61,058 bases of DNA from Deltaproteobacteria bacterium (GTDB lineage: Bacteria; Myxococcota_A; UBA796; SXON01). How positions within the stretch are numbered: position 1 is the stretch's first letter; each line of letters starts with the position of its first letter. The position numbers and the translations under genes were made by a program. The notes below the pieces were generated by a model. The model did not search any database. It was not told where the DNA came from and worked only from the letters and a program-made list of their open reading frames with translations. The stretch covers positions 1-61,058 of the forward strand of contig CANKTH010000017.1 in the NCBI GenBank assembly GCA_947486185.1. Direction: 5' to 3'. This document shows positions 52,083 to 59,851 of this stretch, piece by piece.

Positions 52083-55000
52083 ATGCGTCTGGCCCGGGCC
52101 GCTCCTAGCCTCCAGGGCCCCGCCGCGCTCTTCGGGGCGCCGGGGTCGCTGAGGCGCGTGGTGGGGCTGGGGCTTCTTGCGCTTCACGGCGGCTGTGTGC
52201 CCGAGCCGGAGCCGCCGGCGCTTGCCTCGGTCGACCCGCTCTGGGGCTACAACGGCGAGGTAACGACGATCAACCTCTATGGTACGGGGTTCTACCCCGA
52301 CGTGGTGGTGGATGGCTTCGAGCCGAACGCGGGAGAGGTCGAGGGCGCCTTTGAAGTTTGGCTCGAGACCGACCCGCCCGTGGCGCTCGGCGCGGTGCAC
52401 GCGTTGTCCTTCGAGCAGCTCCGGGCTCAGGTGCCCCCGGGCCTGGAACCCGGCACGTGGCCGCTCAGGGTCGTCACTCCCACGGGGCAAACGGGCAGCG
52501 GCGACGTCGAATTCGCCGTGACCGACACCCGGGCCGACCACCTTGAGATCAAGGTAGAACGAGCGGCATATGAGGTAGGCGAGTATGCGAGCCTGGCGAT
52601 CGCCCTCCTCGACCCGGCGGGCACCGTAGTCCCGCAGGAGCTCGACGTGGTGCTGAGCAGCACCGGAAACTCGGCGGAAATCCAGTATAAAGACGATGGG
52701 CTGTCCGGTCAGGTGCTGGATTCGGGCGTGCTGTGGGGTGGGCTCGGTGCGGACGGCCGAGCGACGATCCAGCTCACATCGCCAGTGCCGGACGACATCC
52801 TGTTCATCATAGCGCCGGCGGCCGCCGACAGCCCCATCCGCGCCGCGAGCCAGCTCTTGTCGTGGGAGGCGGGACGGTTGGCGGCACTGGCGGTCGACCT
52901 GCCGGCTACCGGCATGATCGCGGCCGCCGGGGAGAGTTTTGAGGTCACGGTCACTCCGCTCGACGCGCTGGGGAACGTGCTGATTGACTACACCGAGACC
53001 GTGTTCATGCGCGAGTCGTGCGGGGATTGGATGGCGTCCGTACCGCTCGACGGCCCGACGATGGTGTCGGTGTCGGTGGAGACGGCCTGTGAAGAAAACC
53101 GGCTTCTCGCCTACGCGAGCGGGGTCGGCGAGTCGCGGAGCGACGCTTTTGAGGTCACTGCAGGCGAGGTGGACCACTACGTCGTGAGCGTCACCTCGCC
53201 AGAGGTCACCGTGGGCCTGGTCCCGGCGATCGTGGTCATCCAGGCGAAGGATGCCTGGTCCAACCTGACAACCGGCACGGTGGAGGCGCTCGAATTCCGA
53301 GACTCCGCCGGGGGGCTCGAACGCGGCGCCGGCGAAGTGTACTGCCTCGGGTCGGGCGGGGGTCAGCAGATCTGTACGGCGGCGCTCGTGGTGGCGGCGG
53401 AGGGGGTGACCCTCAGCGTGACCGACCAGGCCGGCCGAACTGGCGTCTCCAATCCCTTCGATGTGCTCGCCGGGGAGCCCGCCGGGCTCATCGCCACCGT
53501 CGGGGACACCGATGTGGTCGCTGGAAGCTCCTTTCCCGTGCTCCTCGGCTTTCTCGACGCCTGGGGCAACAGCGCCCCGTGGGGCGCGGCGGTTCCGGAG
53601 TTTTCCGACGACACCGGCAGCATCGTGTGCGCGTTCGAGCGCAGCGCATCCGAGGGGGAATACTACGGTTGTACCATCACGATCGCTGACCCCGCCACTG
53701 AGGTGCGCGTCGCGGTCGACGGTCTGGAGGCTCTCGCCGACGTGCTCAACGTGATCAATGGGGAGATCGCGCGGGTGGACATCGAGGGGTTGGCGGCCAG
53801 CTACGTGGCCGGCGGCAGCATCAGCGTCACCCTTCGCGCTGCGGACGCCTGGGGCAACCCCTACCTCGAACAATCGGATTCGACCCTGCTCCTGCGCGAC
53901 TCGAGCGGCACGTGGAGCCCGCCGACGGCGGAGCTGGACAGCTCTGGGGTGGTCCAAACGACCGGCACCGTCACCAGCGCGGGGGATGGTCTCCGGCTCT
54001 TCGTGAGCCACTACGGGGTTGATGTTGGGCAAAGTAGCTCATTTTCCGTGGTGAGCGGCGAGGGTCAGAGCCTTGAGCTCGTCGTGCCGCCCTGGATCGA
54101 GGTGGATGAGGTGGGGGAGGTGGAGGTCGTCGTCCGCGACGCCTGGCTCAACGTCGCCACGACCTACGAAGGTTCCGTCGAGATCGTCGCCACCAACGGC
54201 TTGTGCGACGCAACGACGGCGAGCGGCTTTGTCGCCGGGGTCGCTGTGGCGGAGCTCGTGTGCGCCGCTCCCGGGCTTGCGGAGGTGCTGGTGGCCGAGA
54301 GCGGTGAGGGGTTGCTCGCGAGCTCGGAGGTGATGGACATCGTCGATCTCGGCTGCGTTGACGGCCCGGTCGCGGCCCTGAGCTTCGCCGGGCGCGCCGA
54401 AGCGGTGACTTGTCTGGAGAGCGGCGAGGCGACGGTCGACGTCGACGCCGGGGCCAGCCTGGGCGGGGCCGAGAGCATCGTGCTCTACCACTTCGATGAG
54501 AGCGATGGGGCCGCCGTTCGTACTCTGGTGTCGAGCACCTCGTTCAGCTGGGACGCGGTCGGCATCCGGCGAGTGCGGGCGCTCGTGGTGGACGGGGAGG
54601 CGTGTGGCGCCCTCGCGGAGGCGTACGCGTACGTCGGAGAGGGTACCCAGCCGACCGGTGAGCTGCTGGTTGACGTGGCAGACAGCACGGTCAGCGCGGG
54701 CGGTGCGACCACCGTCAGCTTCCAGGCCCGGGATTGCACTCAGGATCTGAGCCCCATCACGACCTTCTGGGTGCGCGCCGACCTCGGCGAGCTCACGGGA
54801 GCCAGCGCCACGGGCGGGGGCCTCCAGGTGAGCACAGACGCGACCGCGGAGGCGAGCTTGGGGTGGTCGTTTCCAACCGCGTACAGCGGCACCGCGACCG
54901 TCACGGTGGTTTCGACATCGGCCGCGGGCACCGCGTCGATCGCGGTGGATTCGGACAGCGCGCGGCCCACGGTGGTCTCGGTGGATCCGCAGGGCTACAC

Positions 55001-55643
55001 CTCGAGGGGCGTCGGCCTCATCGAGGTGCGCTTCTCCGAGCCGATGTTGTCGGCGACCAGCGACGCCACGATCGCCCGAATCAGTGATGCATCTGGTTCC
55101 GTCGTTGATTTTACGTGGAGCTGGCCGGACGATCAGACGTTGGAGCTCGTGCCGGCGGTCGCCCTGGAGACCGGCGTCACCGCCTGGACCGTCACCCTCC
55201 TCTCCGGCGCCACCCGCGACGCCGACGGTAACCGGCTCGATGGCGCCTTTTCGGGGACTGCGTCGGACTTCACCGTCTGGTTTGGCGCGGTGCCGATCGA
55301 GGTGCTCCCGATCACGAGCTGTACCACGGATGTTCTTCGCTTTTCTCCGGACGGGGACGTTGGACTCGGTGAGGAGGCCGATCAGGTCGCGCTGATCCCC
55401 ACCTACAGCCTCGGCACGCCGGAGGACTGGGAGCTTCGGGTCGACGACGATTCCGGAGTTGAGGTGTATGTTGGCCGCTGGTCCGGCGCAGCAGCGCCGA
55501 CCTGGGATGGTCGCGGCTTGGACGGCCGCGTGGTGGACTCGGGGCGATACGCGCTCCGGCTCTACGCGCGGGACGCCTGGGACAATATGAGCGACGTCTG
55601 TGAGGTGTTCGTGACCGTTGGTTTTGCCGAGGAACTTCCTTGA
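52083..55643 (+). CDS. Giant Ig-repeat lipoprotein with 'DAWGN' modules
   Basis: An 1186-residue lipoprotein from ATG 52083; the signal is VVGLGLLALHGG with lipobox Cys38. A TIG/IPT-like module comes first (LASVDPLWGYNGEVTTINLY). Then at least five ~95-residue Ig-like modules each carry a D-A-W/L-x-N turn: DALGN, DAWSN, DAWGN, DAWGN and DAWLN, with paired strands such as GSISVTLRAADAWGNPYLEQ. A PKD-like segment, a Big_5 domain (PTVVSVDPQGYTSRGVGLIE, VRFSEPMLSATSDATIARIS) and a FlgD-type C-terminal Ig domain (WDGRGLDGRVVDSGRYALRL, ending with DAWDN) follow. It should be an outer-surface fibre. Its stop overlaps the next kinase start (TTGA). Confidence 0.9.
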   Translation: MRLARAAPSLQGPAALFGAPGSLRRVVGLGLLALHGGCVPEPEPPALASVDPLWGYNGEVTTINLYGTGFYPDVVVDGFEPNAGEVEGAFEVWLETDPPVALGAVHALSFEQLRAQVPPGLEPGTWPLRVVTPTGQTGSGDVEFAVTDTRADHLEIKVERAAYEVGEYASLAIALLDPAGTVVPQELDVVLSSTGNSAEIQYKDDGLSGQVLDSGVLWGGLGADGRATIQLTSPVPDDILFIIAPAAADSPIRAASQLLSWEAGRLAALAVDLPATGMIAAAGESFEVTVTPLDALGNVLIDYTETVFMRESCGDWMASVPLDGPTMVSVSVETACEENRLLAYASGVGESRSDAFEVTAGEVDHYVVSVTSPEVTVGLVPAIVVIQAKDAWSNLTTGTVEALEFRDSAGGLERGAGEVYCLGSGGGQQICTAALVVAAEGVTLSVTDQAGRTGVSNPFDVLAGEPAGLIATVGDTDVVAGSSFPVLLGFLDAWGNSAPWGAAVPEFSDDTGSIVCAFERSASEGEYYGCTITIADPATEVRVAVDGLEALADVLNVINGEIARVDIEGLAASYVAGGSISVTLRAADAWGNPYLEQSDSTLLLRDSSGTWSPPTAELDSSGVVQTTGTVTSAGDGLRLFVSHYGVDVGQSSSFSVVSGEGQSLELVVPPWIEVDEVGEVEVVVRDAWLNVATTYEGSVEIVATNGLCDATTASGFVAGVAVAELVCAAPGLAEVLVAESGEGLLASSEVMDIVDLGCVDGPVAALSFAGRAEAVTCLESGEATVDVDAGASLGGAESIVLYHFDESDGAAVRTLVSSTSFSWDAVGIRRVRALVVDGEACGALAEAYAYVGEGTQPTGELLVDVADSTVSAGGATTVSFQARDCTQDLSPITTFWVRADLGELTGASATGGGLQVSTDATAEASLGWSFPTAYSGTATVTVVSTSAAGTASIAVDSDSARPTVVSVDPQGYTSRGVGLIEVRFSEPMLSATSDATIARISDASGSVVDFTWSWPDDQTLELVPAVALETGVTAWTVTLLSGATRDADGNRLDGAFSGTASDFTVWFGAVPIEVLPITSCTTDVLRFSPDGDVGLGEEADQVALIPTYSLGTPEDWELRVDDDSGVEVYVGRWSGAAAPTWDGRGLDGRVVDSGRYALRLYARDAWDNMSDVCEVFVTVGFAEELP

Positions 55644-56317
55644 GTGAGCTGCGAATGGTGGGGCCCGACGAAGCCAGCCGGCTCGCCGAGCTCGGCCTCC
55701 TCGCGGCCGGCTTGGTTCACGAGGTTCGTCAACCGCTTTCAGCGCTCAAGGCCTTCCTCGATCTGCTTGACGCCCACCCTGAGCGGGTGAAGGAGCTGCT
55801 GCCGGCCCTCCACGGGCAGATGCGGGCTGCGGAAGATATCCTCAAGGTCTACGGCGATTTCAGCCGCGCGCCCCGCACACCTGAGGCCTTTGACCTGGGC
55901 GCGGCGGTGCGGCAGGGCCTCGTCATCGTGGAGCGGAAGGCGCGCCTCGCTGGGGTGCGGCTGGAGGTCGATCTCCCCGATCTCCCCGCGGCCCGAGGCG
56001 CGGCGCTCGCGGTCCACCAGGCCGTGATCAACCTGGGCAACAACGCTGTCGAGGCGCTGGTCGGCCGCGAAGGTGCGCTCTTGTCCGTGGGTGCGGTCGA
56101 GCGGGACGGCCGGCTGGTGATCTGGATCCGGGACAACGGGGATGGGCTGCCTGAGGTGGTGCGGGCCCACCTGTTTGAGCCCTTTCGTACCACCAAGGCG
56201 GCAGGTACAGGCTTGGGCATCCGGATCAGCCGGGACGTGGTGCACGAGGGTGGCGGGGCGCTGCGCCTCCTCGACGGCCCCGGCACGGTTTGGGAAATCG
56301 AGCTTCCGCGGGTATGA
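55640..56317 (+). CDS. Minimal cytoplasmic histidine kinase
   Basis: A 225-residue protein from TTG 55640, overlapping the giant lipoprotein stop. It has no transmembrane segment or sensor domain. HisKA begins almost at once, with His27 in AAGLVHEVRQPLSALKAF, followed by a complete HATPase_c: N box AVINLGNNAVEAL, WIRDNGDGLPEVV, FEPFRTTKAAGTGLGIRISR and the C-terminal strand VWEIELPRV. In contrast to the transmembrane kinase earlier in the operon, the ATP site is intact, so it could supply the kinase activity that the other lacks. No response regulator follows; the receiver at 45741 is the closest candidate target. It overlaps the hydrolase gene (ATGA). Confidence 0.93.
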   Translation: MSELRMVGPDEASRLAELGLLAAGLVHEVRQPLSALKAFLDLLDAHPERVKELLPALHGQMRAAEDILKVYGDFSRAPRTPEAFDLGAAVRQGLVIVERKARLAGVRLEVDLPDLPAARGAALAVHQAVINLGNNAVEALVGREGALLSVGAVERDGRLVIWIRDNGDGLPEVVRAHLFEPFRTTKAAGTGLGIRISRDVVHEGGGALRLLDGPGTVWEIELPRV

Positions 56318-57225
56318 TCCTCTCCCTGCTCCGGGGACTGCTCCGCCCGGGCCCTCCCGCCGCGTTGCCGGAACCCCCTCGGGAGGCTCCGGCTGAAGGA
56401 GTGTTGCAGCTCCGTTTTCTCGGGACGGCGGGCTTCGCCCTCACAGGCTCCTCCACGACGCTCGTGCTCGACCCTTACCTCAGCCGGGCAGGGGTAGGCG
56501 CGCTTCTCTGGGGCCGACTTCAGGTGGACGAAGCTTTGCTCGCCCGCGAGCTCCCCGTCGCTGACGCGGTGCTCGTGGGACACAGCCACTTCGACCACGT
56601 GCTCGACGCGCCAGCCCTGTGTCGGCGTACCGGCGCCACCCTCTACGGGTCGGCGTCAACCGCCATGGTGGCGGCCGCTGCCGGCCTCGATCCTGCGCAG
56701 ATGCGGGTCCTGAGCCCGGGCGAGCAGGTGACGCACGGCGCCGCCCGGTTCAAGCCCCTCCACTCCCGCCATGGTCGCGTATTTGGCCGGGTGCCGCTGC
56801 CGGGTGAGCTGACACGGCCGCCCCCCTGGCCGCCGCGTCTCCGGGACCTCCCTCACGGTGCGGTGTGGTTGTGGGCGGTGGAGCTCGGCGGCCTGAAGGT
56901 CCTGCACGTCGACAGCGCCGACTGGATCGCTGAGTCCCTTGCCGGGGTCCAGGCCGACATCCTGTGTCTGTGCGCGGTCGGCCGTCAATACCGCCAGGGC
57001 TACACCCACGACCTCATCCGGCAGGTCGGGGCGAAGGTCGTGGTGCCCTGTCACTGGGACGACTTCACCGTTCCATTTGGGCAAAGGCCCAGGCAGATCC
57101 CGGGCGTGGATCTTGACGCTTTTGTGAAGGAGATCGAGGCGGCAGGCGCGGAGGCGGTGGTGCTGGGCGTCGGTGGTACGCGGAGTTTTGTGGCGGAGAC
57201 CCTCAGGGCATCACCTTCGCGGTGA
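56314..57225 (+). CDS. Metallo-beta-lactamase-fold hydrolase (UlaG/NAPE-PLD-like)
   Basis: A 303-residue protein from ATG 56314, overlapping the kinase stop. The metal site HSHFDH occupies residues 90-95 in VLVGHSHFDHVLDAPALC; further candidate ligands are in PLHSRHGRVFG, LHVDSADWIAE and VVPCHWDDFTVPFG. RFLGTAGFALTGSSTTLVLD and PYLSR form the typical opening strand pair of UlaG/YtnP-like enzymes. A short hydrophobic N terminus (MILSLLRGLLRPG) may attach it to the membrane. The substrate is not evident; lactones or phosphodiesters are usual for this clade. It ends inside the 3' end of the convergent gene (23-bp overlap). Confidence 0.88.
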   Translation: MILSLLRGLLRPGPPAALPEPPREAPAEGVLQLRFLGTAGFALTGSSTTLVLDPYLSRAGVGALLWGRLQVDEALLARELPVADAVLVGHSHFDHVLDAPALCRRTGATLYGSASTAMVAAAAGLDPAQMRVLSPGEQVTHGAARFKPLHSRHGRVFGRVPLPGELTRPPPWPPRLRDLPHGAVWLWAVELGGLKVLHVDSADWIAESLAGVQADILCLCAVGRQYRQGYTHDLIRQVGAKVVVPCHWDDFTVPFGQRPRQIPGVDLDAFVKEIEAAGAEAVVLGVGGTRSFVAETLRASPSR

Positions 57226-58195
57226 GATGCACGGTCATCCGCTTGAACAGTCGATCCAACCCCGGCGAGAGCTCGCCTTCGTGACGCGCCGCGAGAGCGA
57301 GCTGGGGGGTGCGGACCGCGGCGCCGCCCGGCCAGCTCGCGGGTCGCAGCGCCACGACGAAGCCGGGTTCGCCGCGCGCGACCACGAGCACCGCGTCCTC
57401 TCCGGCCTGGGCGTCAAAGCAGCGATCATCCAGATCGAAGGTTCCGATTCGTAGCGCCGTCTCCTCGATCCAGCGGCGCCCGGCGGCGTCCTGCCACGGC
57501 CAGGGCACCCCCGATGGGGTGATCGTGTCGTGAGCGCGGCCGGGGGTCGGCGCCTCGTGCACCGGCCTGGCGCGCTGGACCGCCAAAACACGGGGTTCAG
57601 GCGCGATCGGCTCGGCCTGAGCGCGGAGATAGAGCTCCTCCAGCACGCGGTCACGCCGTTGGCGGAGTGTTGACTCAGGGAGGGTGAGGGGCGGCGTGCC
57701 CGGCCGCGGCTGATACAGGTTGAAGCTCGGGAAGGTGAACGCACGGCTGGCGATCACGCTCTGCTCGAACTCGGCCTCGGTCTCGTCACCGAACCCGTAG
57801 AGGACGTCCGTGCGGGTCGCCACCCCGGCGGCGCTCAGCTCGAGGGCGGCTTCAATCGCCCGATCCGGCGAATAATGCCGATCCATGGACCGAAGCACCC
57901 GCTCCGATCCCGATTGGATAGGCAGCGCGACCCAGCCGAAACGACCCCTGCACAGAATCGGCCGGAGGGCTTCGAAGTGCTCCAGAAACAACGTAGGTTC
58001 AAAGCTCTCCACGGCGTAGCGCCGCGTTCCGGGCAGCCGGTCGAGCGTACGCAGGAGCTCCACGACGTCCTGCCCGCGGTCGGTGCCCCAGGCGCCAAGA
58101 TCCTGTGAGACGAGGAGCACATCGTCGGCCTTCTGGATTTCGCTTGGATCCACGCCCGGATTCGTGCATGGGTCGCGCCCGCGTAGGGGCAGCAA
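57203..58195 (-). CDS. 5'-truncated radical SAM methylthiotransferase-like protein
   Basis: Resembles the C-terminal part of MiaB/RimO-type methylthiotransferases: LPLRGRDPCTNPGVDPSEI, DDVLLVSQDLGAWGTDRGQD, WVALPIQSGSERVLRSMDRH, VATRTDVLYGFGDETEAEFE and FNLYQPRPGTPPL are in the expected order and spacing. The CxxxCxxC radical SAM cluster motif, which should lie immediately before PLRGRD, and the N-terminal MTTase domain are not encoded upstream in this frame. Alternative frames show fragments (MYISI; FRCCPYAG) but nothing intact, and the divergent gene begins at 58386, leaving no room. TTG 58195 (330 residues) is the assumed start. The C-terminal ~130 residues do not look like a TRAM domain. 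It is probably a pseudogene remnant or a repurposed cluster-less protein; a sequencing frameshift is possible. Confidence 0.6.
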   Translation of the reverse strand: MLPLRGRDPCTNPGVDPSEIQKADDVLLVSQDLGAWGTDRGQDVVELLRTLDRLPGTRRYAVESFEPTLFLEHFEALRPILCRGRFGWVALPIQSGSERVLRSMDRHYSPDRAIEAALELSAAGVATRTDVLYGFGDETEAEFEQSVIASRAFTFPSFNLYQPRPGTPPLTLPESTLRQRRDRVLEELYLRAQAEPIAPEPRVLAVQRARPVHEAPTPGRAHDTITPSGVPWPWQDAAGRRWIEETALRIGTFDLDDRCFDAQAGEDAVLVVARGEPGFVVALRPASWPGGAAVRTPQLALAARHEGELSPGLDRLFKRMTVHLTAKVMP

Positions 58196-58385
58196 CGAAA
58201 GGCCTGATGGAGATGTACACGCGCGCCGCTCTGGATCACCCCCTCCTGATAGCCGATACGGGCCCGGCGGTCTGGTCGCGTCCGTAGTCGCGACGTCCGG
58301 CGGGGCCGCGGGGAGGCGGGCGCTCGGGGCCCCGTGGCCTTGCGCGCGACCCGCGAACCGGGCACGCTGGCTCCGAGGTGCTCCG

Positions 58386-59816
58386 ATGCCGCCGACCCGA
58401 CCCATCCGTGCGCCGGGCCTCCGGGCCGCTCCTTTTTCGGCCGTGGGGCTCGGTCTGGCCGGACTGGTCTTGCTCGCCGCCGCGCCGTCCGGATCGCCTC
58501 GTCTCGAGTTCCGGCCAGAAGGCGTTGGAGAAGCACCATTTACCCCGTGCATCATCCCGCCGGCCCCCAAGAAGGCCGCCGCCAAGGAGGAGCCGACGCC
58601 AGAGACTTACCCGTCCGCGTGGGCGCGCTTCGATCTTGCGCCCGATGCCCCGAACAGCGGCCTCGCTCCCGAACTTCTGAAGAAGATCCGGGATCCGCTC
58701 GATCTGGGCGCATTGCCGGATCAGCCGCTCCACGGGGCGCCGGCCGATGTCGCGCGGGTCCGTGCGGTCTTCGCCAACGCGAAGTCAAAGGTGCAGCGGA
58801 TCGCCCTTTGGGGGGACTCGCACACCGGGGTTGAACGCCTACAACCCCCTTTGCGCCACCTCCTCCAGGGACGCTACGGCAACGCAGGCGTTGGATACGT
58901 CATGGCCGGGGGCGTCGGGAAACTCAACCAGGTGGGCCAGGTCCACCTCTGCGAGCAGGGTGTGTGGAAGCTGGCGTCGGTCGCCGGGAAAACCCCCGGT
59001 CCCCTCGGGCCTGCAGGCTTCGCCTCCACGGCGTCGACCCCGGATGCCCGCTTGTGGATCGACATCCAGGACGAGCCGCACGGAGATGGCCGGATGCGGG
59101 CCTCAGTGCTGTATTTTCAGGGTCCGGAGGGCGGCTCCTTCCGGGTCGAGGTGGATCGGGCCGCGCCGATCGTGGTCTCCACCCGCGGGGTTTCGACGCC
59201 CGCAACGGCGGTTTTTGACCTCACGCGGGCGAACCACCGGCTCGCGCTGGCGCCCGCTGGTGATGGAGCGGTGCGCCTCGCGGGCTTCTCGGTCGAGCGA
59301 GACGCGCCCGGGGAGGGCGGCGTGGTGATCGATGGGCTCGGCGCCGGAAATCGCCCTTTCTCTGCGTGGAACCAGTGGGATATGGCGAGCATGACGACTT
59401 GGGTGGCCTCCCGACCCTACGACCTCTGGATCCTCGTCGCGGGCAGCGCTGATGCTCGGAACGACGGTCTCACCGAGGAGAAGTTCCGGACCAACCTTCG
59501 GGAGTCTCTCACCCGGGTGCGAAGTCTCGGGCCCGAGGTCGCTTGTGTTGTGGTGGGGCCGGGGGATCGGGCCGTCCACCTCGGCGACCAGCGTTATGTG
59601 TTGTGGGAGAGCCACCCCTGGGTCAACCGGGTTGTCCAAGAAGAAGGCAGCAAAGCTGGCTGTGCTACGTGGGATCTCCAGGCCCAGATGGGCGGGCTCG
59701 GTGCCTCGGCGGCGTGGTACCAGAGCGGCCTGATGTCCGCGGACTTCACCCACCTCACCGCGGATGGCTACCAGGAGGTTGCGCGCCGCCTCGTCCAGCA
59801 GATCGACCCACGCTGA
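58386..59816 (+). CDS. Secreted SGNH hydrolase/O-acyltransferase-like protein
   Basis: A 476-residue protein from ATG 58386. A signal or anchor (FSAVGLGLAGLVLLAAA) precedes a Lys/Ala-rich linker. SGNH blocks: IALWGDSHTGVERLQPPLRH (Ser145 nucleophile after Asp144), GNAGVGYVMAGGVG, WILVAGSADARNDGLTEEKF (block III) and MSADFTHLTADGYQEVARRL (catalytic Asp/His pair). An inserted beta-sandwich (about 200-320) resembles a carbohydrate-binding module, as in the AlgX/PatB type of enzymes that O-acetylate polysaccharides or peptidoglycan. The next gene encodes a second protein of the same superfamily, which fits an AlgI/AlgJ/AlgX-like locus with the MBOAT partner perhaps beyond the window. Confidence 0.85.
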   Translation: MPPTRPIRAPGLRAAPFSAVGLGLAGLVLLAAAPSGSPRLEFRPEGVGEAPFTPCIIPPAPKKAAAKEEPTPETYPSAWARFDLAPDAPNSGLAPELLKKIRDPLDLGALPDQPLHGAPADVARVRAVFANAKSKVQRIALWGDSHTGVERLQPPLRHLLQGRYGNAGVGYVMAGGVGKLNQVGQVHLCEQGVWKLASVAGKTPGPLGPAGFASTASTPDARLWIDIQDEPHGDGRMRASVLYFQGPEGGSFRVEVDRAAPIVVSTRGVSTPATAVFDLTRANHRLALAPAGDGAVRLAGFSVERDAPGEGGVVIDGLGAGNRPFSAWNQWDMASMTTWVASRPYDLWILVAGSADARNDGLTEEKFRTNLRESLTRVRSLGPEVACVVVGPGDRAVHLGDQRYVLWESHPWVNRVVQEEGSKAGCATWDLQAQMGGLGASAAWYQSGLMSADFTHLTADGYQEVARRLVQQIDPR

Positions 59817-59851
59817 ACCCGCCCAGAGGCCATACCTAGGGAGCCACGTTA

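Noticed and set aside
51867..54032. 681-codon minus-strand frame and the 5' extension of the giant lipoprotein
   Set aside because: The minus frame is antisense to lipoprotein/barrel coding sequence; the extension before 52083 lies inside the barrel gene and precedes a perfect lipoprotein signal.
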